This document shows positions 34,844 through 43,309 of a DNA stretch of 64,000 nucleotides, piece after piece. Location: the NCBI GenBank assembly GCA_041395905.1, contig JAWKZP010000010.1:121711-185710 (forward strand), read 5' to 3'. Under the pieces are notes generated by a model, which was not told the origin of the DNA, ran no database searches, and saw only the letters and a list, made by a program, of their open reading frames with translations. A program made the translations under genes and the position numbers. The first letter of the stretch is position 1; each line of letters begins with the position of its first letter. The stretch comes from UBA7803 sp041395905 (GTDB lineage Bacteria; Pseudomonadota; Gammaproteobacteria; Pseudomonadales; Azotimanducaceae).

Positions 34844-35725
34844 ATGGGCGAAGAGCTGTGGATACCCATCACGGTGGCGGCAGCGTTTCTGCAGAACCTG
34901 CGCTCGCTGCTGCAGAAGCGCCTCACCGGCGCGCTGTCGGTCAACGGCGCCGCCTACGTGCGCTTCTGCTACGCGCTGCCGTTCGCCTGGTTGTACCTGC
35001 TGGCGCTTGGTCGCGGCTCGACGCTGCCGAGTCCAACTCCCGAGTTCTGGGCCTACTGCCTCACTGGCGCCCTCGGTCAGGTGTTCGCAAACGCCTGTCT
35101 TGTGGCGGCGTTCACGGTGCGCAACTTCGCCGTCGCTACCGCGCTGTCCAAGACCGAGGCGGTGCAGACCGCCCTGATCGGCTTCGTGGTGCTGGCCGAC
35201 GCCGTCTCCACCCGCGCGGCGGCAGGGATCGGCGTCAGCCTGATCGGCGTGCTGGCACTCTCGGGCACGCCGCGCGTGCGCGATCTGCTGCGTGCGGATC
35301 GGGCGCTAGTGCTCGGACTGCTGGCCGGCGCCGGGCTTGCCGTCGCCGCCGTTGGCTTCCGCGGAGCGGCCCTGGCGTTGCCCTCCGGTTCGGCGCTGGT
35401 ACGTGCCGCGACGGTGCTCACCACCGCGCTGACCGTGCAGACGCTGCTGGTGGGGGTGTCGCTCATGTTCCGGGAGCCCGGCCAGCTGGCACGGGTAGCG
35501 CGCGCGTGGCGCGGCGCGCTGTGGGTGGGGGTGTGCGGCATGCTGGCGTCGGCCGGCTGGTTCACCGCCATGACCCTGCAGAGCGCGGCGCTGGTGCGCG
35601 CGCTCGGGCAGGTGGAGCTGGTCTTTGCCGTGGCGACGTCGGTATGGTTGTTCCGTGAGCGGCTGACCTGGCGCGAAGGGCTCGGGGTCGCGCTGCTGGT
35701 AATCGGTATCTTGCTGCTGCTGTAG
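34844..35725 (+). CDS. EamA/DMT family transporter
   Basis: Inner-membrane protein of 293 residues with about ten helices in two EamA repeats (first around PFAWLYLLAL to VLADAVSTRAAAGIGVSLIG, second ending SVWLFRERLTWREGLGVALL and VIGILLLL). The repeat-ending charged segment RERLTW is typical. Starts at ATG 34844, 28 bases after the MATE stop. Members export or import metabolites; specificity unknown. The next gene follows at 25 bases, so these plus-strand genes may form one transcript. Confidence 0.85.
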   Translation: MGEELWIPITVAAAFLQNLRSLLQKRLTGALSVNGAAYVRFCYALPFAWLYLLALGRGSTLPSPTPEFWAYCLTGALGQVFANACLVAAFTVRNFAVATALSKTEAVQTALIGFVVLADAVSTRAAAGIGVSLIGVLALSGTPRVRDLLRADRALVLGLLAGAGLAVAAVGFRGAALALPSGSALVRAATVLTTALTVQTLLVGVSLMFREPGQLARVARAWRGALWVGVCGMLASAGWFTAMTLQSAALVRALGQVELVFAVATSVWLFRERLTWREGLGVALLVIGILLLL

Positions 35726-35750
35726 CGGCGCCGTGCGGGAGGGCACATCC

Positions 35751-36479
35751 ATGAGCGAAGACGAGGTCGTGGCGATCGTGCGCCACGAAGGCTGGGCCGA
35801 GGTGGTGCTGTCGCGGCCGGAGCGAAAGAATGCCATTACCGGCCCCCTGGGCATCGCGCTCGGCGCCGCGCTCGCGAATCTGGACGATGACCCGGACGTG
35901 CAGCTGATCCTGCTGCGCGGCGCCGGCGGCGCGTTCTGTTCCGGGCTCGACCTGAAGGAGTTCAACGCCGACCCGGCCCCGGCATGGCTCGACGACTTCC
36001 AGAACATCTGGCGCGGCGCCCATCGTGCGCTGTTCGAGTTCAGCAAGCCCATCGTGGGCGCGCTTGAGCGCTATGCGATCAACGGCGGCGCTGCGCTCGC
36101 CATCGCCTGCGACCTGCTCGTGGTCGGCGACGGGGCTTTTCTGCAGGTGGGCGAGGTGCAGCTCGGCATGGCCGCGCCCTATAACCTGGCATGGCTCAGC
36201 CTGCGTCATGGCGAGGCGGTGAATGCCCAGGTGGCGCTGGTGGGAGACCGGCTCTCCGGGGCCGAACTCTGCCGCCTGGGCCTCGCACAGCGCTGTGTGC
36301 CCGACGAGGCGGTACTCAGCGAGGCCCAGGCACTCTGCGAGCGGCTGGCGGGCTATCCTCCCGGCGCGCTCCGGGGCATCAAGGCGGGTCTGCGGGCGCG
36401 GCTCACGGCTGGCGCCGACGAGTGGTTCGACCGCTTCACCCGCGGCAGCAATTCCCGGCTGCGGCCGCCGCCGCGCTGA
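35751..36479 (+). CDS. Enoyl-CoA hydratase/isomerase family protein (1)
   Basis: Crotonase-fold enzyme of 242 residues. The oxyanion-hole segments are present: RGAGGAFCSGLDLKEF and YAINGGAALAIACDLLVV. The region of the second catalytic Glu reads VGEVQLGMAAPYN, with a Glu two residues before the usual leucine-gly pattern, so the exact reaction (hydration, isomerisation or hydrolysis) is uncertain. ATG at 35751 follows GGGAGG at 7 bases. Acts on an acyl-CoA in the cytoplasm. Confidence 0.87.
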   Translation: MSEDEVVAIVRHEGWAEVVLSRPERKNAITGPLGIALGAALANLDDDPDVQLILLRGAGGAFCSGLDLKEFNADPAPAWLDDFQNIWRGAHRALFEFSKPIVGALERYAINGGAALAIACDLLVVGDGAFLQVGEVQLGMAAPYNLAWLSLRHGEAVNAQVALVGDRLSGAELCRLGLAQRCVPDEAVLSEAQALCERLAGYPPGALRGIKAGLRARLTAGADEWFDRFTRGSNSRLRPPPR

Positions 36480-36497
36480 AGCGTCTGCGAAGCGGTC

Positions 36498-37982
36498 TCA
36501 GCCGGTGAACCGGTAGTACTCGATCCCCGAATCGTCGAAGTGCGTTTCGCGCTGACCCAGGCGGTCGATGTAGAAGACGCCGGGGTCGTCCGCGATGGTC
36601 GCCGTCGATTCGGCGCCCGCATGCAGCGCTTCGTAGTCGGCGCGTGTGAGGGCGATCGGATCGGCCAGTACCTGCTGAAAGCCGATGCGGGCTGCGGCTG
36701 CTTCCCAGCCGGGCAGCACGCGCATGGGTATGGCCTCCGCGGCATCGCCGCTGCCGTATCCGAGCGTCAGAATGCGGGTGCCGGTCAGAGCCACGCCGGC
36801 TGCCGCTGCTTCCTCCAGCCCTGCGGCCATCCACGCCGGCAGCGAGGCGGTGTAGAGATTGCCCACCTCCTGCATGCTGTTGACCCCGAGCGAGGTCATC
36901 AGCTCGGCGAAGCGCGGCTCGCTGCGAAACTGCCGCGCGACCCGGGAAGCCAGCGGGTACAGCTCCTCGCCCAGCTTGTGCTGCTCCACCAGTGCGAACA
37001 CGTCCGGCTCGCGGGTCAGCTCCAGGGTCAGCTCGTTGACGTCGATCTCGCTGCGCTCGGCATACATGCGCAGCTCCGCGGCATCGTCGGCGTCGCCCAC
37101 CGTCAGCGCCAGCAGATAACCGACGATCAGGCCGGTCTCGGCCATGCGCTGGTATGGACGGTGCAGGAACGTTGCCGACAGGTCGCGCAGAAACCGGGCA
37201 GGACCCGCGGCGGTGTGGCGCCGCAGGCGCGCGAACATGTCGCGCAGCGCCGCCAGTACCTCATCGATGTAGCAGGTGGTGGAGTACTTGCCGTTGAACA
37301 CCGGGAAGTCCTTCGGCTGTCCGAACAGGGTGGGTGTCTGGCGCATGAAGCGGTTGAGTGGCTTGCGGAAGTCCGGGCCGCGGTAGTCGGAAGCGCTCCC
37401 CGACAGCTCGAGCTCCAGCGCCAGCATGCGCGGCGCGCGCTCCACGAGCATGGCAACCGCGCCGGCACCCTGGGTGGGTTCCCCCGAGGTGGCACGCTCG
37501 TACTCCGCCACGTCGGCGCAGACCACTATGGCCACGCGGTCGGCGCCGTCGAAGGCCAGGTAGCGACCCGCGGCTTTCAGTGCGTACACCCCGCCCAGGC
37601 AGGCGTGTTTGAATTCCGGCACTTCGCAGGCGCGGGCCAGTGGGGCCATGCCGAGTCGGCGCAGGCCGTCGTTGACCATGCCTTTGACGATCACCGCGCC
37701 CGCGGAATTGTCGGTGCTGGATTCGGTGCCGAGGCCCAGAAAACCCACCTGCTGAGGGTCGATCTGGTACTGGCGGATCAACCGCAGCACGGCGGTGGCA
37801 GCCATCGTGTAGGCGTTTTCGTTGCTGCCGCGCATCCGGAAGCCGCGTCCGATGACGGCCCGCACCTTGTCCCAGCTGTCGCCGGTCCAGCAGCACCAGT
37901 CCTGCAGATCGACCCGGAAGCGGGGCAGGTAGGCGGCGAACCCGCTGATGCCGATTTCCTTTGAGCTGGCGCCGTCGACCAT
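36498..37982 (-). CDS. HMG-CoA synthase family protein
   Basis: Thiolase-superfamily enzyme of 494 residues, HMG-CoA synthase branch, condensing acetyl-CoA with acetoacetyl-CoA. The triad is visible: Glu87 in GLGTESSTDNSAG, nucleophile Cys128 in EFKHACLGGVYALK, and His274 in TFLHRPYQRM. It is about 100 residues longer than compact bacterial MvaS, with an extended C-terminal half. It lies 6 bases behind the IPP isomerase gene, so both belong to isoprenoid synthesis by the mevalonate route, which is uncommon in Gammaproteobacteria. HMG-CoA reductase and mevalonate kinases are not in this window. A role in polyketide beta-branching is less likely. Confidence 0.88.
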   Translation of the reverse strand: MVDGASSKEIGISGFAAYLPRFRVDLQDWCCWTGDSWDKVRAVIGRGFRMRGSNENAYTMAATAVLRLIRQYQIDPQQVGFLGLGTESSTDNSAGAVIVKGMVNDGLRRLGMAPLARACEVPEFKHACLGGVYALKAAGRYLAFDGADRVAIVVCADVAEYERATSGEPTQGAGAVAMLVERAPRMLALELELSGSASDYRGPDFRKPLNRFMRQTPTLFGQPKDFPVFNGKYSTTCYIDEVLAALRDMFARLRRHTAAGPARFLRDLSATFLHRPYQRMAETGLIVGYLLALTVGDADDAAELRMYAERSEIDVNELTLELTREPDVFALVEQHKLGEELYPLASRVARQFRSEPRFAELMTSLGVNSMQEVGNLYTASLPAWMAAGLEEAAAAGVALTGTRILTLGYGSGDAAEAIPMRVLPGWEAAAARIGFQQVLADPIALTRADYEALHAGAESTATIADDPGVFYIDRLGQRETHFDDSGIEYYRFTG

Positions 37983-37988
37983 CGATCG

Positions 37989-38603
37989 TTACTCCATGTG
38001 CTGCGCCGTGGGGCCGGACCACAGCTGCTTCAGCTCGGCGTCGAACTCTGCGGTGAGGCGGCGCCATTCCATTTTGAACCAGGGCGTGAATCGGTCGCCG
38101 TCGGCTTCGAGCTCAGGGTTCAACGCCTCCGGGCTGACCCATCGCCAGGCGTCGATCTCCGTGGTGTTCACCACCGGCTGTGCATCCGTGCGGCCCACGA
38201 ACACCGAGCACAGCTCGTGCTCGCTGCCCAGGTCACCGAAGCGTGCCTGGTACTCGAAACGGTACAGATAGCGCAAAGGCAGCGACAGGCCCAGCTCCTG
38301 CTCGACCCGGCGCGTCACCGCTTCCGTGAGCGCCTCGCCAGCCCGGGGATGCGAGCAGCAGCTGTTGGACCAGTAGCCTGGCCACAGGCGTTTGCCTGCA
38401 GCGCGACGTTGCAGCAGCAGCTCGCCGGCACCGTTGAACACGAACACGGAGAACGCCCGGTGCAGCACGCCGTCGCCGTCGTGGCAGCTGGATTTGTCCA
38501 GCTGACCGATTTCGCGATCGTTGCTGTCCACCAGAACCAGCAGCTCGCCCTCGGAGGAGACGATCTCGGATTTGGTCTCGACTGAGGTCGGTGTCGGGCT
38601 CAC
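37989..38603 (-). CDS. idi: Isopentenyl-diphosphate delta-isomerase, type I
   Basis: NUDIX-fold IPP isomerase of about 204 residues, interconverting IPP and DMAPP. Active-site Cys lies in WPGYWSNSCCSHPRAGE, and Glu in LGSEHELCSVFVG. LLLQRRAAGKRLWP precedes, all classical type I motifs. The GTG at 38603 gives a family-like length with about 20 extra N-terminal residues; the RBS is weak. Coupled to the HMG-CoA synthase gene, consistent with the mevalonate pathway, where IDI is essential because only IPP is formed. Confidence 0.93.
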   Translation of the reverse strand: MSPTPTSVETKSEIVSSEGELLVLVDSNDREIGQLDKSSCHDGDGVLHRAFSVFVFNGAGELLLQRRAAGKRLWPGYWSNSCCSHPRAGEALTEAVTRRVEQELGLSLPLRYLYRFEYQARFGDLGSEHELCSVFVGRTDAQPVVNTTEIDAWRWVSPEALNPELEADGDRFTPWFKMEWRRLTAEFDAELKQLWSGPTAQHME

Positions 38604-38747
38604 GCTGGGTTCCGGATGTTGCGCCGTGCGGGGCGGCGGCAAAGGGCGGATTCTAGCGGAAAGCGGCGCCACCGTCGCCCGCGCCGGCTGGACGTTTCCG
38701 TGGTGTCTGCCTACCATGCCGGGCTGCGTCAGAGGGTCGGTATCGAT

Positions 38748-39674
38748 ATGCGGGGCGTCCCCAGGGAGCATCGGTTTCACACCAGCGAGCTCGGCTTGTG
38801 CTATTTCGAGTGGGGCCAGCCGGACGCGCCGCCCGTGCTGCTGCTGCATGCTACGGGGTTCCACGCGCGCTGCTGGGATCAGACGGTCGCCGCGCTGCCG
38901 GAGGGATATCGCGTCGTTGCCGTGGACATGCGCGGACACGGCCGCAGCGACAAGCGCCCGCCCTATGAATGGCCGTCGTTTGCCCGCGACATCGTCGAGC
39001 TGGTGCAGGCGCTGGATCTGCGTGATGCCGTCGGCGTGGGCCACTCCATGGGCGGGCACTGCCTGACTCAGGTCGCGGCCCGACTGCCGGGTGCCTTTCA
39101 GCGCCTGCTGCTGGTGGATCCGGTGATCGTCGATCCGGAGTCGTACGGAAGCCGCCGTCACGGCGGCTTCGCGACCGCGGAGGATCATCCGGTTGCGCGC
39201 CGTCGTGCGCTCTGGCGCTCGCCGGAGGAGATGATCGAGCGCTTCCGGGACCGGCACCCGTTCTCGCTCTGGCAGCCGCAGGTGCTCGAGGACTACTGCC
39301 GGCACGGGCTGCTGCCGCATGCCGGCCCGGAGGATGGCTATGAGCTGGCCTGTCCGCCGGTGGTGGAGGCATCGATCTACATGGGCTCCGCGGCCACGGA
39401 CATCTACGACCTGATTCCCACCATCGACATTCCGGTCGTGGTGCTGCGCGCACCGGGACGCACGCCGGAGGAGGCCGAGGTGATGGACTTCTCCAAGTCA
39501 CCGACCTGGCCGGGCCTAGCGGCGCGGTTTCCACATGGACGCGACGTGTACCTGCCGCAGCACAGCCACTTCATCCCCATGCAGGATCCGGCGCTGGTGG
39601 CGCGCTTCATCGTTGATCCGCAGGCCGAAGCGGCGGCCGGCGCCGCCCCCGGTAGTGGAACTGCGGCGCCCTGA
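38748..39674 (+). CDS. Alpha/beta hydrolase (1)
   Basis: Cytoplasmic alpha/beta-hydrolase fold protein of 308 residues. Oxyanion segment LLLHATGFHARCW, acid-turn VDMRGHGRSDKRPP, nucleophile Ser in GVGHSMGGHCL, and catalytic His in LPQHSHFIPMQ near the C-terminus. ATG at 38748 gives the usual start before the first strand, with AGAGGG about 11 bases upstream. The C-terminal tail is Ala/Gly/Pro-rich. Divergent from idi; substrate not predictable. Confidence 0.87.
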   Translation: MRGVPREHRFHTSELGLCYFEWGQPDAPPVLLLHATGFHARCWDQTVAALPEGYRVVAVDMRGHGRSDKRPPYEWPSFARDIVELVQALDLRDAVGVGHSMGGHCLTQVAARLPGAFQRLLLVDPVIVDPESYGSRRHGGFATAEDHPVARRRALWRSPEEMIERFRDRHPFSLWQPQVLEDYCRHGLLPHAGPEDGYELACPPVVEASIYMGSAATDIYDLIPTIDIPVVVLRAPGRTPEEAEVMDFSKSPTWPGLAARFPHGRDVYLPQHSHFIPMQDPALVARFIVDPQAEAAAGAAPGSGTAAP

Positions 39675-39687
39675 CGGAGCACGGACC

Positions 39688-39942
39688 ATGGGCATCTTCT
39701 CCTGGATAGTGCTGGGTCTGATCGTCGGCGTTGCGGCCAAGCTGATCATGCCCGGCAGGGACCCGGGTGGCCTGCTGGTGACCATCGCCATCGGCATGGC
39801 CGGCGCGTTCATCGGCGGCTACTCGGGCACGATGCTCGGAATCGGCGGGGTCGACGGCTTCGATCTGCGATCTCTGGCGCTGGCCACGGCCGGCGCCGTG
39901 CTGCTGCTCGCGGCATACCGGGTCAGCCGCCGGCGTATGTGA
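39688..39942 (+). CDS. GlsB/YeaQ/YmgE family stress-response membrane protein
   Basis: Tiny inner-membrane protein of 84 residues with three helices. MGIFSWIVLGLIVGVAAKLIMPG is the family signature, then GGLLVTIAIGMAGAFIGGYSG and a final helix LATAGAVLLLAAYRV followed by an Arg-rich tail. Called transglycosylase-associated or general-stress protein in databases; molecular function unknown. Thirteen bases after the hydrolase gene. Confidence 0.9.
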   Translation: MGIFSWIVLGLIVGVAAKLIMPGRDPGGLLVTIAIGMAGAFIGGYSGTMLGIGGVDGFDLRSLALATAGAVLLLAAYRVSRRRM

Positions 39943-39956
39943 CCCGCGCGCGCCGC

Positions 39957-41168
39957 TCAACCTGCCGCGTGAGGCGGCGTGGAACGGTATTGCCATAGCC
40001 CGCTGTGCCACAGCCCGATGGCGAAGATCGCCAGTGACACGACGATACCCGGCAGTAGCGCGGCAAGTGGCGTCGTCCACTCGATGAGAAAGCCGAGCAG
40101 TATCGAGCTCACCGGCGCCGATACCATGAAGCTGAGCAGCAGAATCGACAGGATCTGCGCGCGCAATGCCGGTGCTGCCAGCTCCTGCACCGTGGTACGT
40201 ACCATGGTGGTGGTGACCCCCATGTTCAGCCCCCACGCGAAGATCGCCGCGTAGAACAGCCACAGCGGTGGCCGGGTGAACAGGACCGCGAGAATGGCCA
40301 CCCGGGTGATCTGCATGACGAGAAACAGACGCCCCGGATGGCGCAGCGGCATGAATGCCAGCAGCCCGACGTTGGAGCCGATGCTGCCCGCGGTGAAGAC
40401 GATCATCACGGCAGCGAGCATGGCCGCGTCGCCGCCGTAGACGGCTTTGACCACGTACGGGACCGCAACGATGTACGCCCCGGCGTTGAACAGGCTCGAC
40501 AGGAAGTTGAGCCCGGTGATGTTGCGGATCAGCGGTGCCTGACGCAGCGCGTTGAATCCGGCGGCGAGGTTCGGCCGCTGCGGCCCGGCGGTCATTGGCA
40601 GTGACGGCAGTCTCAGCACGGCGCCCGTGCCGATCAGAAACACGGCCGACTGCGCCAGCAGCACGGTGGTCAGGCCCAGCGCATCGAGCTGGCCGCCCAG
40701 GTAGAAGCCGGACAGTCCCACCAGCGACGTGGTGATGGTCATGATGGTGACGGCCCGCTGAATGTCGATTCCGGAGACACGGGACAGCAGCGATTGCCTG
40801 GCGGGATCGGACAGTGCCTGCACGCTGGCCATGAGCACGCCGAACAGCACCACCCACCAGTAGTCGAGCCAGCCCAGGGCGTACACCAGGGCGATCCCGA
40901 GCGGCGGCAGCGCCATCAGCAGGTGCATGCTGGCGAGATAGCTGCGGCCATTGAAACGGTCCCCCAGCACACCGCCCACCAGCAGCACCAGCAGGGGCGG
41001 AAACTCCGCCAGCGAGCGCGCCAGACCCGCTTCGTTCGCCGGCCGTTCAAGAATGCCCACCAGCAGCCAGGTCAACAGAAAACCCTGCAGGCTCATGCCG
41101 GCCATCCACAGGCTGGACGCCGTCAGGTACCAGGGGTAGGCGGAGCGGGATGGTGCAGCTTCGGGCAT
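39957..41168 (-). CDS. MFS transporter
   Basis: Major facilitator superfamily protein of 403 residues with about 12 helices, inner membrane. The N-terminal half has GMSLQGFLLTWLLVGI and GGVLGDRFNGRSYLASMH, the loop 2-3 motif A region. DPARQSLLSRVSG is typical of the enterobactin-exporter-like (EntS/MFS_3) branch. ATG at 41168 chosen. Likely an efflux pump or siderophore exporter; substrate unknown. Convergent with the GlsB gene. Confidence 0.88.
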   Translation of the reverse strand: MPEAAPSRSAYPWYLTASSLWMAGMSLQGFLLTWLLVGILERPANEAGLARSLAEFPPLLVLLVGGVLGDRFNGRSYLASMHLLMALPPLGIALVYALGWLDYWWVVLFGVLMASVQALSDPARQSLLSRVSGIDIQRAVTIMTITTSLVGLSGFYLGGQLDALGLTTVLLAQSAVFLIGTGAVLRLPSLPMTAGPQRPNLAAGFNALRQAPLIRNITGLNFLSSLFNAGAYIVAVPYVVKAVYGGDAAMLAAVMIVFTAGSIGSNVGLLAFMPLRHPGRLFLVMQITRVAILAVLFTRPPLWLFYAAIFAWGLNMGVTTTMVRTTVQELAAPALRAQILSILLLSFMVSAPVSSILLGFLIEWTTPLAALLPGIVVSLAIFAIGLWHSGLWQYRSTPPHAAG

Positions 41169-41362
41169 GGCGAGCGGGCTTTTCCGCCATGATACCCGGG
41201 AGCGCCTGGTCGCGGACACAACGGATCAGGGGCGCCGGGATCGGCAGCCAACGGGCGATTCTGCTCGAAAATGTCTGGGAAACTGCTCACATCTCGCGTA
41301 CAGACCCTGCCCCGGCCCGCCGGAGAGACTTGCCGAGGTTTCCTGTGAAGCGGATCCGGCGT

Positions 41363-41638
41363 ATGAAAGTTTCCCGAAGCGAAGAGCTGCCGCGCACCTG
41401 GTTCCGGTCAGAGCGCGTCTTCCTGAGCGATGGCAGGTGGTACTTCCACACCCGCGAGGGCGTGGACGTGGGGCCTTACGACTCGCAGTTCGAGGCGGAG
41501 ATCGAAGCGGGAATGCTCAAGGAGCTGTTGCGCGGGCGTGGCGAAGGCGCCACTGCGCTGACCGTGATCCGCGAGTTCGTGCTCGAGTCCTACACCATGG
41601 GTAGACCCCTGAGCCCCAATTTCAGTCAGGCCGTCTGA
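41363..41638 (+). CDS. Small DUF6316-like protein
   Basis: Protein of 91 residues. The core WYFHTREGVDVGPYDSQFEA resembles the short family annotated DUF6316 (aromatic residue, TREG, GPF/GPY, then an acidic helix). Starts considered: ATG 41363 and a GTG at 41345; the ATG gives the family length. No function is known. It is followed by the carboxymuconolactone decarboxylase-like gene at 66 bases. Confidence 0.65.
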   Translation: MKVSRSEELPRTWFRSERVFLSDGRWYFHTREGVDVGPYDSQFEAEIEAGMLKELLRGRGEGATALTVIREFVLESYTMGRPLSPNFSQAV

Positions 41639-41704
41639 AGCTTTTATCACCCGCGCTCCGGATCCGCGGCATAATCGGCGTTTTCGAGCCCGAGGGAGGA
41701 CGAA

Positions 41705-42337
41705 ATGCCGAGACTACGCGAGGTCGGCCGCGACGAGGCGCCGGAGCACATCCAGCGCATGTACGGATATCTGTTCGGTGACCGCGACCCGGTGACACAC
41801 CCCGGGACCGAAACCGGCACGCCCGGCAACTGGTGGACCGTGTTCGCCCTGGTGCCCGACTGCTTCGATCATGCCGTGGCCGGGTTCCGTTTCTATCGCA
41901 GCCCGAAACGGGAGCTGGATGCACGTCTGCGCGAACTCGGCCAGACGCGTGCGGGTTACGCGCGCGGCAGCCAGTTCGTGTTTTCGCAACACTGCAAGGC
42001 CATGCGCCACCTCGAGTTCACCGAAGCGCAGATCGCCGCCGTGCCGCACTGGCAGGCGGCCGATTGCTTCGATGAGCTGGAGCGGCTGGTGCTCGCCTAC
42101 ACCGACTGCCTGGTTCTCGATGGCGGCCGCACGCCGGACGGTCTGTTCGAGGCGCTCCAGAAGCATCTGTCCGATCGCGAGATTCTCGAGCTCACCTATG
42201 TGGTGTGCCTCTACGAGATGCACGCCACCATGGCGCGAGCGCTGAAGCTCGAGTACGACGACGTGCCGGAGCGGATCACCGAAATCCCGGCGCCGGGCAC
42301 CGGCGGCGACATCCTGCAGGCTGTGGACGAGGACTGA
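41705..42337 (+). CDS. Carboxymuconolactone decarboxylase/AhpD-like protein
   Basis: All-helical protein of 210 residues of the CMD/AhpD-like fold. It begins MPRLREVGRDEAPEHIQRMY; the core has ELGQTRAGYARGSQFVFSQH with a following Cys-Lys, and then IAAVPHWQAADCFDELERLVL. The usual CxxC redox pair of AhpD is not seen: only SQHCKAM carries a Cys next to a conserved His. So it is better described as CMD-like than as a peroxidase partner. Good RBS (GGGAGGACGAA). Convergent with the LLM gene, 8 bases apart. Confidence 0.82.
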   Translation: MPRLREVGRDEAPEHIQRMYGYLFGDRDPVTHPGTETGTPGNWWTVFALVPDCFDHAVAGFRFYRSPKRELDARLRELGQTRAGYARGSQFVFSQHCKAMRHLEFTEAQIAAVPHWQAADCFDELERLVLAYTDCLVLDGGRTPDGLFEALQKHLSDREILELTYVVCLYEMHATMARALKLEYDDVPERITEIPAPGTGGDILQAVDED

Positions 42338-42345
42338 GAGCCCTC

Positions 42346-43205
42346 TCAGCGTACCGCCGCGAGGTACGCCTCGATCCGCCGCAGGTGGTCGTCGATGTCG
42401 CGCGCGCCGTCGTTGTGGCTGGCTACCGCGATATGAGTGGCGCCGAGCTCGCGCCACTTCGCCGCGTGGCTCGCCCAGCGTTCCGGATTGCCGCCGTGGG
42501 CTTGCGCCTGAGCCTGAATGCCGAAACCCTGCATGTCCCTGCCCAGGGCCTGGCGGTGGCTGCGGATGTTGTCGATACACTGACGCGCCGCCTCGTTCGG
42601 CCCCATGAGCGGAATCCAGCCGTCACCTTGGCGCGCGCAGCGTTCCAGCAGTGCCGGCGCTGCGCCGCCGAACCAGATGGGAATGGGCCGGCTCGGCCGG
42701 GGGTTGATGCTGGCGGCGCTGACCCTGTGGTAGCTGCCGTCGAAAGTCAGGCTGTCCTCGCTCCAGAGCCTGCGCAGCAGTTCCACCTGCTCCTCCTGGC
42801 GGCGGCCGCGGTTCTCGAACTTTCGTTCAGCGCCTCGTACTCGATGCGGTTCCAGCCGGTGCCGATGCCGAGACGCAGGCGGTTTCCTGACAGGATCGCG
42901 ACCTCGGCCGCCTGTTTGGCCACCAGGGCCGTCTGTCGCTGGGGCAGGATCAGCACCGTGGTGACCAGCTCTATGTGCTCGGTGACGGCGGCCAGGAAGG
43001 CGAAGGTGGTGAACGGCTCGTGGAACGCGACGTCCTTGTCGTAGGCACCCTTCCAGCCGCCGGGACGGTTGGGGTCGGCACCGAGCACGTGGTCGTAGAT
43101 CAGCAGATGGGTCGCGCCGAGCGCTTCCACGCCCTGGGCGAAGGCTTTGATGGCTCCCGGGTCGGTGCCGATCTCGTTGTGGGGAAACACTGCGCCGAAT
43201 TTCAT
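42346..43205 (-). pseudogene. Frameshifted LLM-class flavin/F420-dependent oxidoreductase
   Basis: Luciferase-like monooxygenase family enzyme of about 286 residues split by a one-base loss. The first part, MKFGAVFPHNEIGTDPGAIK to LGIGTGWNRIEYEALNE, is normal. At 42821-42823 (TTT, i.e. AAA on the coding strand) one A seems missing; restoring it joins to KFENRGRRQEEQVELLRRLW and on to PIPIWFGGAAPALLERCARQ, ending RIEAYLAAVR. Everything else is intact, and the loss is in a homopolymer, so a sequencing error is a strong alternative. Such enzymes use FMN or F420; the substrate is unknown. Divergent from ileS. Confidence 0.85.
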
Positions 43206-43250
43206 GGCTGCTCCTGACTCTGTTTGCGGCTAAGCCTACCGCAAGTGCGG

Positions 43251-43279
43251 TTCGGAATGACCCGCATTGCGGGTACAAT
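43251..43279 (+). promoter_or_regulatory. Putative ileS promoter
   Basis: TACAAT at 43274-43279 is a strong -10. At exactly 17 bases upstream the -35 TTCGGA is weak. Two short hairpins (CCGCAAGTGCGG and CCGCATTGCGG) flank and overlap the promoter in the 104-base gap between the LLM gene and ileS. Confidence 0.5.
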
Positions 43280-43309
43280 GCGCCGCTGTTCGGAATTCCT
43301 GGCGCAAGC

